From: Capsicum annuum
Lineage: Eukaryota; Streptophyta; Magnoliopsida; Solanales; Solanaceae
Assembly: GCF_002878395.1 (NCBI RefSeq)
Contig: NC_061115.1
Span: 52,554,787-52,618,786, forward strand
Direction: 5' to 3'
DNA: 64,000 nt
The first letter of the stretch is position 1. Every line of letters starts with the position of its first letter. This document shows, piece by piece, positions 10,516-21,344 of the stretch. Position numbers and translations under genes: made by a program. The notes under the pieces are model-generated. The model saw only the letters and a program-made list of their open reading frames with translations, ran no database searches and was not told the origin of the DNA.

Positions 10516-13500
10516 ATTTGATACATAAAATATTAATAATCTACTTTTTCAACTAATTTTAGTAATTTACAATATTTTGAAAGTAGATGTAGATATATAT
10601 GATGATTTGGGTCTTTAAGTTGTAATATTTATCCATTAATTGCTAATTCAGTGATCTAAAACTCAATATAAACTTACAATTTTAACTTTTCACTTTTCAT
10701 CTTACTTTTTAGTTTCAAGAGAGTTTTCCGCTCCTCATATTTTCATAATTGTGATTTTTCATTAGCACATGAGTGAAAATATATTTGATCTAGTCTTCAA
10801 TCACAATATAATTGTAAAAACTAAAGATTATAAAAAAATTGATAAAAATCAAAAAAATCAAAAGAACCGACTAAAATCTAAATCGAAAAAACCAATTTTT
10901 ATGTTGGTTTGATTTGCTTTATAGTTTTAATAAATCGACATGATTGATTTAATTTATTTTTTAATAAAAATCAAACCGACCTATGTACACCCCTACTGAA
11001 AGGGTTAACAAAATTGATCCGCAAATTGCGTTAAATCGTCTCAAATTGAAAAAGAAATCGATTAATGGTTTGGTTTGATGTTGAAAAAAATTGACTATAA
11101 TTAGTTTGGTTTGACTTTAACTAAAAAAATCTAATCGAATCTACCCAATCCGATATTATATTTGTACAAATTTTAAAAATATCTAATACATAAATATATT
11201 TAGTCTTATGTAATTTATAAATATTTCTTAAACTTTTCATAGTTTTTCTTTATCTTTCAACATATTATTTTAAGTTTAAACTTATATTGTTGAATGGTCC
11301 AAGAAGCTTTATAGCCCATAGATTATTAGTAACTAAAATAAATCTCATATCAATACTAATGCTTACAAAAATATTTAATCAAAGAAGACTTACCTAAATA
11401 TACCATATTTAAAAAATATTTGTCAGTTATAACTATATAATTTTAATACATGCATAATTCACTTTTAATACATAGTGTAAATTTTTAAATAACACAAACA
11501 TAATACATTTGAGATACTTATAATACATCTATATTACATCTATATTGCATGCATAATTTGTTTTCAATAAATAGCATTTTTTTACCAAAATAAGTATAAT
11601 AAATTTTAATACACTTCAAACATATTTATGCCGCATACAAAATTTACTTTTAATACGTAGTACAGTTGCTATTGATGGTAAATATTTTCTAAATATAGTA
11701 TATCTAGGTAATGAATTAAAAGTATAAAACTAAAAGCAGTAAATATTTTAAAAAAAGTACTCAAATAGGAATTTTTTTCTTCAATTAAATACTAAAAATG
11801 ACAATAATGTTAGATATCTATTATTTAGTTTTGTTTAAATAAATAGCCTAAATTTATATTTTTAATTTAATTTTAGCGTTATTTTTTTAATGAACACCTA
11901 AGATAGTTGTGTCTTGTATTTAAGAAATATTTGAAGCACAAATTAATTATATGTTTGTACGAAGACTTTACTGAAAAAATCCAAAAATTTTGAGAAAATT
12001 GAGAAATCTGGAAAAAATTCAAAGTTGAAAAGAAAAAATTTTCTTAATTTGATTTGTAGTTTTAAAAACCCAGCGCAAATCACTTATTTTGATATTTAAA
12101 AAATGTGAACCAATTTAATTATGTACACTCTTAATACTCAGAATTATCTAATTATTGGAGTTTGAATAAGATGGAATAGACACGTACCTTCTACATTGTG
12201 ATATTAAGGTTTGATGACATTTATTGATTGACAATAAATTAATATTTCATAAATTTTACGTCAAATACTGGTTTTGGGCATAATATTTGCAAATTTTTAC
12301 GTAAAATACTAATCAAATATTACAAATATTATTTGAAATAAACTTCTCAATTTCTTTTTAACACGCCAAGTCTTTAAAAATAAATTCAATTTGTCAAGAT
12401 GATTGGAGTATTATTTGAATATGACTTTGAATTATGTGTATCTAGACTTTTACCAAAAGAAAACGTGTATCTAGACTTCAACATATTAAGTGTAGGTGTG
12501 TACCCTACAAATAAAATTGGGTTATATAAGAATGTCGAAAGAATGAGATCCTTCAACAACTTCACAATGTGTCTAAATTAAGAGTGACGAATATCAAATC
12601 CTCTCCACAAAAAACATAAAATAAAATAAATTGAGAATGAGCCTTCAAAATAATGACATATGAGAAAGAATGAAAGTTGCATGAATCGAAACAACCTTAA
12701 TAAGGTCCATCAAATCGTATCTAGTGGAAATAAGCAAATACTCAAAGGCCACAGCTAACAAATTAGGAGTTAGCCACAGACAAATTCTGTAGTCACACAG
12801 AAAAATCGTCACTATTCCTTTTCAACAATGGATTAGCGATATTTTAAAAAAAAAAAAAATCCTATTAATCACGTACAAAATTCACTACAGATTAGCTGCA
12901 AAATTCGTACCTAATTTCACTTTTGTTTTCTTTTAGGGGCCTGGTGACCCTTTCGAACAAGATTCAATCATGCAAATACTGGGTCATGAGATGAAATATA
13001 GGAAATAGACAGCTTAACTGTCTTGAGATTCATTTAGCGAAATAACATTCTATAATGCCTCATATAGTGAGGTATTTATTACTTTAGATTATGTCACATC
13101 CTTTTGTAGTAACTTGAAAAAAGCTTTAGCTGAGTACTACATGCACGACTAAGCACTTAGCCCCATCTCTTTTTGGATCACAAGAAAAAAAAAGAAATTT
13201 TAACAAAGAGATGCAAAATGCAAAAAGAAATTTAAAGGAAAAGTAGAGGTGCGCATTGAGCACAAGTTTGAAGGCGAAGAAAAATTTCTGATCACTGAAA
13301 GTCTAAAGCATTAAGAAATAATTGGTAGACCTTATGTGTCAAAAACTAATTGACTTTACAATATCTTGAAATACTAATTTACAATTAGTGTGGCAATTAA
13401 TGGGACAGGAGGAGTGACTCTTCAAATGGTTGCAGTGGGCCAATATCACGACTCATGCATTTTCGCTAGTAGAGATTGACACCTAATGAGCGACTACCCA

Positions 13501-13770
13501 TCCTTAAATGTTCGAATCATACCTTAATTTGTTTTACAACTAAATATAATTGAAGTAAAATATTTGAACATGTTGAATGAACTATGAAGCTGTAAATTCA
13601 AGAAATAACAGAATAAAAAAGGAAACAATATAAATATAGCCTAAAATCTGACGCAGCTAAAAATTGCTGAATTAAGAATGATAACAAGATAGTAGTCATC
13701 ACCATGAACATAATATTTGGATCAAGTTCACTGAAATTGAATATGGATTGAGCTAGATGACAGTTATGAT
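9956..13770. other. AT-rich region without recognised genes
   Basis: Very A/T-rich with no frame resembling a protein family; the 60-residue frame at 12399-12581 looks accidental. At 10860-11160 there are several AACCGACTAAA / TTTGGTTTGATT motifs, and a TATAGTAGAAATATA motif occurs at both 8767 and 10470; both hint at old transposon ends. 12750-12900 looks like a further transposon end, not identified. Confidence 0.5.
10482..10516. repeat. (TA)n(TG)n microsatellite
   Basis: Uninterrupted AT dinucleotides followed by TG dinucleotides. Confidence 0.9.
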
Positions 13771-13944
13771 TTGTCTTGAATTTTCTATTTTATCTGATTT
13801 TGTATAATTATTTGGAAAAAGGTTTTCTTGTTGGAAAAGACCTCTTTTTCCTATTACGTTTCTTCTTTCTTATAGGAAGGGTTTTGTAACTCTATAAATA
13901 GAAGATCTCTTGTCAAGTCATAACACAATAACATCACAATGTAG

Positions 13945-15276
13945 TGTTGGGTTCGAAATCGAGAGGGCGTCATGCGAAAGCTTAAAATTTGCAAACCATG
14001 AGATGATAAATCAAACGACAAAGAAAACTAAACTAAAAACATAATATTATTGATGAGACCTACATATTATAAAACCTAATATCAAAAAACATTAAACCTA
14101 TTGGGAGAAATCTCTCCCTAAACAAGACATTTTAAACGACTACATTGTGGATGCTATTGTGTTATGGTATGAGAAGAGGGGTCTTCTAATTATAAAGTTC
14201 CAAAATCTTTCCACTTAGAAAGAGGTTTGCCAAATATGAAAAAGAATTATATTTTTCCTTTTAGGGTAATTATGATTACTTTTATTTTCCTTCCAAGAAA
14301 AAGTAAAAACTTAATTTTGGTAAAAAAAATTAGGGCAAAACCCCCAACAAATCTCCCCTTTTTACTTGATTTTCTGGCAAAATATTCTTGATCCTCCTTC
14401 TTCACACGATCTTCATATATCACTACTGCTTACTATCATTAAAAATTGATATGGGTTAAAAATTGAAGCCCTACGCGTTAAAAATAAATGCATCAGTTGA
14501 TATTATTGTAGCCCTGTGTTATAAGTAAACAGGGTTGAAAGTGGAGCCTTGCGCGTTGAAAGTGAACACAGGTTAAGAGTGGAACTCATGCGTTAAAAAT
14601 AAATGCACGAGTTGAAAAGAGCCCAAGCGTTAAAGCAAGTATGGGTTAAAAATTGATTTTGGTTTTAAAGATGAATTAGCAGCAAGATTGTTGAAAATTT
14701 ATTTGAATCTTTTTCTCCACATGTAGCTAGACAAAATTCTCCATTAACATCAAATTGTTACAGCTTGATTTTGAAACCTCTTTGAACCTGTTTAATCTCG
14801 CCTCACCACACTATTGAATCTTTGAACCGTAAGCTCTGATACCACTTGTTGGGTTAGAAATCGAGAGGGTGTCATGCAGAAGCTTAAAATTTGCAAAGCA
14901 TGAGATGATAAATCAGACGACAAAAAAACTAAACTAAAAACATAATATTATTGATATGTTTTGGTCAAGAGACCTACATATTATAAAACCTAATATCAAA
15001 AAACATTAAACCTATTGGGAGAAATCTCCCCCTAAATAAGACTCTTTAAACGACTACATTATGGATGCTATTGTGTTATGGTATGGTATGAGAAAAAGGG
15101 TCTTCTATCTATAGAGATCCAAAATCTTTCCTCTTAGAAAGAGATTTTCCGAATATGTAAAAAAATTATATTTTCCTTTTAGGAAAAATAAAAGTAATTA
15201 TGGTTACTTTTATTTTCCTTCCAAGAAAAAATAAAAACTTAATTTTGGTAAGAAAATCAGGAAAAAAATTCCAACA
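13945..15276 (-). mobile_element. Inner TRIM (terminal-repeat retrotransposon in miniature), complete
   Basis: A 1,332-bp element has two LTRs (13945-14349 and 14847-15276) beginning TGTTGGG and ending CCAACA, about 500 bp of internal DNA, and a perfect 5-bp target duplication TGTAG (13940-13944, 15277-15281). On the minus strand the right LTR is followed by a primer-binding site complementary to initiator tRNA-Met, and a purine tract precedes the left LTR. There is no gag or pol, so movement must have relied on enzymes from another element, probably copia-type. It sits inside an LTR of its own family in the opposite orientation. Confidence 0.88.
14827..14846 (-). promoter_or_regulatory. TRIM primer-binding site (tRNA-iMet)
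   Basis: Minus strand TGGTATCAGAGCTTACGG begins 2 nt after the 5' LTR; it is complementary to the 3' end of initiator tRNA-Met. The opposite end of the internal region has the polypurine tract, plus strand CTCCCCTTTTT at 14353-14363. Confidence 0.85.
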
Positions 15277-15473
15277 TGTAGTTATTAAAGAGTCTTGTTG
15301 AAAGGGAGATTTCTCCTAATAGATATTATAATTTTTCAAATGTAAGTCGTTTGACCAACCATATCAATAATATGTTTTAAGTATTATGCTTTTCTTTGTC
15401 ATCTGATTTATCATCTCTATGGTTTGCAAACTTTACGCTTCCGCATGATGCCCTCTCGATTTCGAACCCAACA

Positions 15474-15608
15474 AGTGGTATCAGAGTCATAGTTCAATGG
15501 TCCGATTGTTCAGATTGAGGACATGTTAAGATCAAAGTTGTAACCAATTTGATGATAACGAAGATCTTTGTCTAGCTACATATGGAGAGAAGTTTCAAAC
15601 AAATTTTT
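15474..15608 (+). mobile_element. Outer TRIM primer site and truncated internal region
   Basis: TGGTATCAGAGTCAT at 15476-15490 is the tRNA-Met primer site. What follows (GATCTTTGTCTAGCTACATA and onward) matches the internal region of the inner TRIM up to about 15608, where the sequence switches abruptly to antisense gypsy polyprotein. Confidence 0.75.
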
Positions 15609-16680
15609 AAAATGGGGTGGAACAATTTTTCTTTCTTCTGGCCAAGCACAACAACCAGTGTTACTCCACTTACATCGCACATGATTTCAAAAGGCTTAGA
15701 CCAGTATGGAGCGATAATAATAGGAGCAGCAACAAGCTTCTCTTTGAGGCAATCAAATTCCTTCATGCACTCTTCATCAAATACAAACTTAGCTTTCTTC
15801 TCTAATAATTTGCATAATGGATTAGTGATCTTGGGGAATTCTTTAATAAAGCAGCGGTAGAATCCAGTATGATCCAAGAAACTACTTACTCCCTTCATAG
15901 AGATGGGCGGGGGTAATTTTCTATCACCTCTACTTTTACCCTGTCAACTTCAATCCCTTTAGCATAAATTTTATGATCAAGAACAATGCCCTCCTTTACA
16001 ATGAAGTGGAATTTCTCCTAATTAAGCACAAGATTAAATTCCTCATACTGCTGTAATGCTCTACTGAGATTTGCGAAGCATAGTTCAAAAGAATCACCCA
16101 CCGCTGAGAAGTCATCCATAAACACCTCCAAGGTGTCCTTCACCATGTTGGATAATATAGACATCATGCACCGTTGAAACGTGGCGGGTGCATTACATAA
16201 GCTAAATGGCATCCTCTTGAAAGATAAAGTACCATACGGCCAAGTAAACGTCGTCTTCTCCTAATCCTATAGAGTAATAGAAATCTGGTTATAGCCTAAA
16301 CACCCTATCCAAGAAATAGAACCAACCTCTTCCTACCAACCGATCAAGCATTTGATCCATAAAAAGCATAGGGAAGTGGTCATTCAAAGTCCATGAGTTG
16401 AGCTTACGATAGTCCATACGAACTCTCCAGCCAATCACAAGCCTGAGGAGAATCAAATAATTTTTCTCATTCGCCACAATAGTCATGCCCCCTTTCTTGG
16501 GCACATATTGGATAGGGCTTACCCACTTACTTTTGAAAATTGGGTATACAACTCCTACGTCCAGCCATTTAATAATCTCCTTCTTAACCACCTCTTGCAT
16601 TGGTGGATTAAGATGGTGTTGGTGCTCAATGGTTTTTGCGCAATATTTCTCAAGCTGAATCTTGTGAGTGCAAATACCGG
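15609..16680 (-). pseudogene. Athila-like reverse transcriptase / RNase H, truncated
   Basis: Minus-strand frames give a Ty3/gypsy reverse transcriptase: WVSPIQYVPKKGG and RMDYRKLNSWT (16289-16600), then MPFSLCNAPATFQRCM and the catalytic VFMDDFS (16018-16212), then the RT-RNase H connection SFLDHTGFYRCFIKEF and a start of RNase H with CDVSG (15609-15898). The order and the VVPKKGGMT style point to the Athila lineage. Stops and shifts separate the pieces. The element ends in RNase H at about 15608; the rest of RNase H, the integrase and the 3' LTR are missing. Confidence 0.85.
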
Positions 16681-16713
16681 GAGGAATACTAATTATATCA
16701 ATAATAGTCCATC

Positions 16714-17430
16714 CTATGGCCCTTTTATATCATCTAAGAACAGAGATAAGCTCTTCAGCCGATGCTCACCCAAATCAGTAACAATAATCACAGGAAAATT
16801 GTTTCCATTGCCTAGAAATACGTACCACAAATGCCCTGACAACTCTTTCAACTCCAACACCTGTGGTTCTTCGATAGATAGCTTAGCTGAAGTTGTTGGT
16901 CGGTTCTTCAGATCGAAGTTCAGCTTTTTGGGAGAATATGAATAAGATCTCATTCTAGTCAAAGCACACACTGTCTTTTCATACTCCTTGATACCTTCAC
17001 TATCAAAATTGATCAAGACTGCAGCCAGAGTTTCTACAACAAATTTCTCCTCACTTGGAACCTCTTGCTCGTCTTCATAGTAAACATAAAAAATGGAAAA
17101 TACACTCATTTCCTTGGGTTTCTTCATTGATTGGCACACATCGAAATGAACCACCTCATAATTAATCCTAAACAATAACTCATTGGCCCTCAAATCAATA
17201 AGGACACTCTTGATTGTGAGAAAAGGTCTACCCAAGATTATGGGTACCTCAAAATCCACCTCGCAGTCCAAAATAATGAAATCCACAAGAAATATAAAGC
17301 TGGCCACTTTTACCAGCACATCGTACAATATCCCCACTAGCTGTTTCACGGACCTATCCGCCATCACTAATCGCATATTTATGGGTGTAGGATCCTCTAG
17401 ACCCATCCTCCTATAAAGAACAAGTGGCAT
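16714..17430 (-). pseudogene. Athila-like aspartic protease region
   Basis: A 238-residue frame with MPLVLYRRMGLEDPTP, MRLVMADRSVK, DFIILDCEVDFEVPIILGRP and FLTIKSVLIDL is the retropepsin domain of Athila-type polyproteins (the ILGRPFL motif is the C-terminal protease signature). The upstream flank that normally carries the catalytic Asp triplet lies right of 17430 in other frames (about 17431-17520). It lies between gag and reverse transcriptase as expected. Confidence 0.8.
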
Positions 17431-17599
17431 CAGGTTAATATTTTCTCCGAGATCACATAAGGCTTTAGCAAAGTCAAGCGACCTGATAGTACAAGGGATA
17501 GTGAATGCTCCTAGGTTTCATAGCTAACTGTTCTCTTCTTCATCATGAGATCCTTCATAAACTTGGCGTAACCTGGCATTTGCTCTAGTGCCTCCACTA

Positions 17600-19432
17600 A
17601 AGGCACATTAACCGTCAGCTACTTCAATATTGCCATAAATTTGCTGAACTTTGTGTCATCAGATTTCTTCTTCAGTCGGTGATAAAAGTGCGCGGTGGTT
17701 TTGGAAGAGTAGTAACCACTGCCTCTTTGTCCTTTTTCTTCACTTCCTCTAACTCATCAACCTGTTGATATTTAGATGTACTTACATTACCATCCAGTTT
17801 CTCAAACTCCATTGGATGGGTCTCATCATCTTCTACCTCTTCTTCGATCATATCCTTAATCATAGCCTTATCCACAGATGGTCCAGGTAGTACTTTACCA
17901 CTTCAAGTGGTAACTTCCATGCAAGAGTTATTGTTTCGAGGATTCTAGACTGTATTACTCTACAAGGTACCGCTCTTCCTCTGATTATATACTATCGAGA
18001 GTTGGCTCATCTGCTGCTCCAACTTCTTAATAGAAGTTGAGTGTGAATTTACTAGTTGGCTTATGGAAAATAAGTCACTCTTCATCATCATCACCCCAGC
18101 ATTGGTCACCTCAACTCTCTTTAATAGTTTCTCCATCATGTCCTCCATAGACATCTTGTCTGAACTGGTAGTTGTATTATCCCAGTTTCCAGGAGGTACA
18201 TACAGTCCACTCCTATCATTTTTGTTCTTCCAACTTCCTTGGACCCTATCTTTGTAACCAGCCTTGTTGTCATAATTTCGACCTTGATTTCCTTGGCTAT
18301 TGCCTCAGAATTAGCTCTGCCTTGTGACCAAACAGCTTTAACCTTCTCAGTCTTCCCAGATTGTAGACGTTTAGTAAGAAGATCTATCTAGGTTTTTGTT
18401 TGTGCCATATCTTGATCACATTCCTCTGTTTTTTTATATTGCTCTACCGATATCCCATAAGATATAGTAGGGCTTGCTACCACAGAATCCCTGGTATACC
18501 AAGCTCTACTTGTTTTAGTCAACCATTCCAACATCTCTGCAGCCTCATTAGACGTAAGCTCCATGAATGCTCCTCCGGTTGCATTGTCAACTGTTGGTTT
18601 AGCTATAGAGTTCAGGGCTCTATAGAAAGTATCGATTAAATGCTCATCAGTTATCTTATGGTTGGGATACTGTGTCAACTTTTTCTTGAACACATCCAGG
18701 TTTCATGCAGTGCCTCCTTTGGTAATTGTCTGAAGTTGCTGATTTTATCCCTTAACTGCAACATCCTAGAGGGCGGATATAACCTTTCTAAGAAAGATCC
18801 TTCCAATTGTCTCCAGATTATTATAGAATCAGGAGCTAACTTATTTAACCACATTGTTGCCTCTCCAGATAGAGACAACGGGAATAATTGAAGATGAATT
18901 GCATTTTGGCCAACACCAGGGTTATCAAAGGATTAGCAAATATTGATGAAATTCACCAAATAAATATTTAGGTCATCCTCTGGAAGTCCTCCAAATAACC
19001 CCTTGAGATTAAGTAGCTGTATCATGGTGTTGGTTATGTTAAACTTTACCCCAGGTGCCAATGGAGGTGGAATAATCGCTCCTATAGCACCAGCTTCTTC
19101 TAAGTCATCCTCATCCTCATAAAGCTCAAATTCAATAGGTTGACGATCTTGTCTTGTTCTGACAGGACGATTTTTGTTCGTATTACGGTTCACAGGTGCA
19201 ACTACATTCTCCGGACGCCTTTGGTTGGTAGGATTCAATAATTAATCATCTTCCAACTCCTCATAATCAACATTAGGCACCCGACCTTGATTGTCAGCAT
19301 TTTACTGATTCACTTGTGCATTAGCCAGAGCATCTAACTTTCAGCTTTCTGTTGGTCAGCCATTCTATCGATCAACTGAGGTTCCAGATGTACAAGTAAT
19401 AATGGTTCACCTGAACTCTTTGTACTTGGCAT
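17600..19432 (-). pseudogene. Athila-like gag
   Basis: Starting at the ATG at 19432-19430 (MPSTKSSGEPLLLVHLEPQL), broken frames cover gag: MNPTNQRRPENVVAPVNRN (19238 leftward), SLSGEATMWLNKLAPDSI and FLERLYPPSRMLQLRD (18675-18878), KLTQYPNHKITDEHLIDTFY with GGAFMELTSNEA (18388-18693), and a heptad-like segment near 17960-18154. These are Retrotrans_gag motifs of the Athila group. At least one stop (near 19340) and several shifts break the frame. Confidence 0.8.
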
Positions 19433-19537
19433 ACATAATGATTACCCTGCAAAGAACAAAAACAAAAAATAAAGGTAAAATTTAGGAAACTTGACCAAAG
19501 GTCAATTAACAATTACAAACTTAATTAACAATCGTAT

Positions 19538-19558
19538 TCCCCGGCAACAACGCTAAAA
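19538..19558 (-). promoter_or_regulatory. Athila-like primer-binding site (tRNA-Asp type)
   Basis: Minus strand TTTTAGCGTTGTTGCCGGGGA, next to the LTR end, resembles the TGGCGCCGTTGCCGGGGA site used by Athila elements, with changes at CpG positions expected from cytosine deamination. Confidence 0.8.
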
Positions 19559-19560
19559 TT

Positions 19561-21012
19561 TGATATGCCCAAATTATAACTCTTACTAGAAAGTATAAGC
19601 GGTCGCTGTTAAATATTGAACCCAACTAGGTTGGGCTCAAATCCCACAAGGAATACTGTGCAAACTAAGTCATATCGTTATTAACAGACTATTGTTCGAA
19701 GGTTCCTGTGTAAGGGGGAGTTGAATTTGCAACAATGTTTAAATGGTAGTAATAAGTAACGTTTCAGCTAGTGAGTTTTACTACAGTACTAATTCAATTA
19801 GATAAAAAATACTAGAGTTATGTTCATCTAGATGTTCAAACAGATGGGGTTGTGAATTCTCTCAGATTCCCAATTTACAACTTCAATTGCAAGAGTTATT
19901 GAATTCTTCTAAGTTTACCCTTTAATTATTTTGAACTCAAGGAATACATGAATTTATTTAATTAATCTCTTATGTGAGTCAATCTATGTTAAGGCATTAA
20001 CTCATAACCCAAAGGTTAAGGCCTTTAGACTTTATATAAACTCCTTTTTTCCCCGACATATACTTTTCTTCTCAGACAAGTAATGTTCTTGGGCTCACCC
20101 TTCAAGTTTGCAACCAAGAAGAGTCATTAAAGTGAAGAAGGGTTTATAGAATCTCAATTACATATGGAAATTAAGCATTCGCACAACCCCAATCAGTTAT
20201 TCACATCAAGGCTCCCATAATCCTAGTTAAGGGAATTTAGCCACACATCTCAAGAGAAGAAAAGGAAATCATTGTGTTCTTCATAAATGGATTCAAAGAA
20301 TTACTTACAAAGGTTACAATATTTATTCTGCAATCTTCAATGAGAATCTGAAAAAAGATAACTAGATCCATAATTCTTGCTTGAATTACAAAGAATAATA
20401 CGTACAATGAGTTTTTCTAGATGGAAAATATGATATAATATACCTAAATAAAATCTAAACTAGGTATTTATATATCCTCAAGTACAGAGGATTTAAAATT
20501 TAAACTCAAAAAATTCGTGTCCAAGTTGATGGTCACCTAGATGGCCTATCGGAAGCCTAATGGTCCGTTGCGTGGACCGTCGCTGATGGTCCCAAAGTGA
20601 CATGTTCTGGTTAAGGGTTGACAGTCATTTCGGCGGGCCATTAGGGGCCTGGCGCTCTATCGCATAGGCCATAGCTTGATCCCCTAGAACTTCATGTTTT
20701 ATTTTATTCTAATGGCCAAGTTGGCTGTTTGTCGGATAGTTGACGGTCCCCACTTGGACCATCGCAGAGGTCACTAATTTGCACCTTTCTGTTTTATTCT
20801 GATGATTACCCTGGCGGTCCGTCGCATGGCTGAAGGTCTGCCAGTTTGCCCGTTAGTGCCCTTTTTATGCTATTTTTCTAAGTTTCTTCTTCAGCTAACT
20901 CCTTAACCTGAAAACACTAAAATCCAGTATTAAATACAACATCAGTTGCTTGAAAACATGCAATTATCCCTAGAAAAAGATGTAAAATATTTCATCAAAA
21001 GTTGGAACATCA
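19561..21012 (-). mobile_element. 5' LTR of the Athila-like element
   Basis: A 1.45-kb segment with short inverted ends (TGATAT at 19561, ACATCA at 21012) sits directly beside the primer site. It contains GC-rich GGTCCGTTGCGTGGACCGTC-like tracts typical of these LTRs. At 21013 the sequence becomes the LTR of the Tekay element, so this element inserted there. The partner LTR was lost with the left part of the element. Confidence 0.75.
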
Positions 21013-21328
21013 CTCACTACGATGTGATTAGCGATGCGTCATGTTGTCTACATCAACACGACCACCGATGCGGCATGGCGATATCGTATCGAGGTTCTAT
21101 TTCGGCGAAAATTCCAAAACTCACCTCAAAGGTACTATGGACTACCCTGATAATGGAATAACTTAGAAATTGACATTCTAAGGTCGGAAAGGTCGAGAAT
21201 AAAGTCGTCAAAGTTTAGAGACCAAAAACGAGACTAAGCCTTCAATACTTAGCTAAAATTTTAGGTCCTAAGTCTCTAATGTGCCTCTTTTGAGATGAAT
21301 TGAACTAAAAAGAATATGGGGTATTATA
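21013..21328 (-). mobile_element. 3' LTR remnant of the minus-strand Tekay element
   Basis: Matches about 28570-28904 of the intact LTR (CACTCAC, then GAGGTTCTATTT and GGGTATTATA). Only the last 0.3 kb survives; it is cut by the Athila-like insertion. The internal polypurine tract follows (plus strand ATCTCCACCTTGAG, 21331-21344). Confidence 0.8.
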
Positions 21329-21344
21329 ATATCTCCACCTTGAG

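Larger units (their letters stand above)
13771..15473 (+). mobile_element. 5' LTR of outer TRIM-like element, split by an inner copy
   Basis: The sequence left of 13945 joined conceptually to 15277 onward matches, in reverse orientation, the LTRs of the inner element: TATAAATAGAAGA, ACACAATAACATCACAATGTAG, then AGGGAGATTTCTCC and CCCTCTCGATTTCGAACCC ending CCAACA at 15473. A tRNA-Met primer site follows immediately. The left border is uncertain; ATGAT at 13766-13770 recurs at 32211-32215 after the matching 3' end and is a candidate target duplication. The LTR carries a plausible TATA box, TATAAATAG, near 13895. Confidence 0.6.

Noticed and set aside
15582..18891. Plus-strand frames of 60-145 residues
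   Set aside because: Shadows of the minus-strand Athila-like polyprotein.
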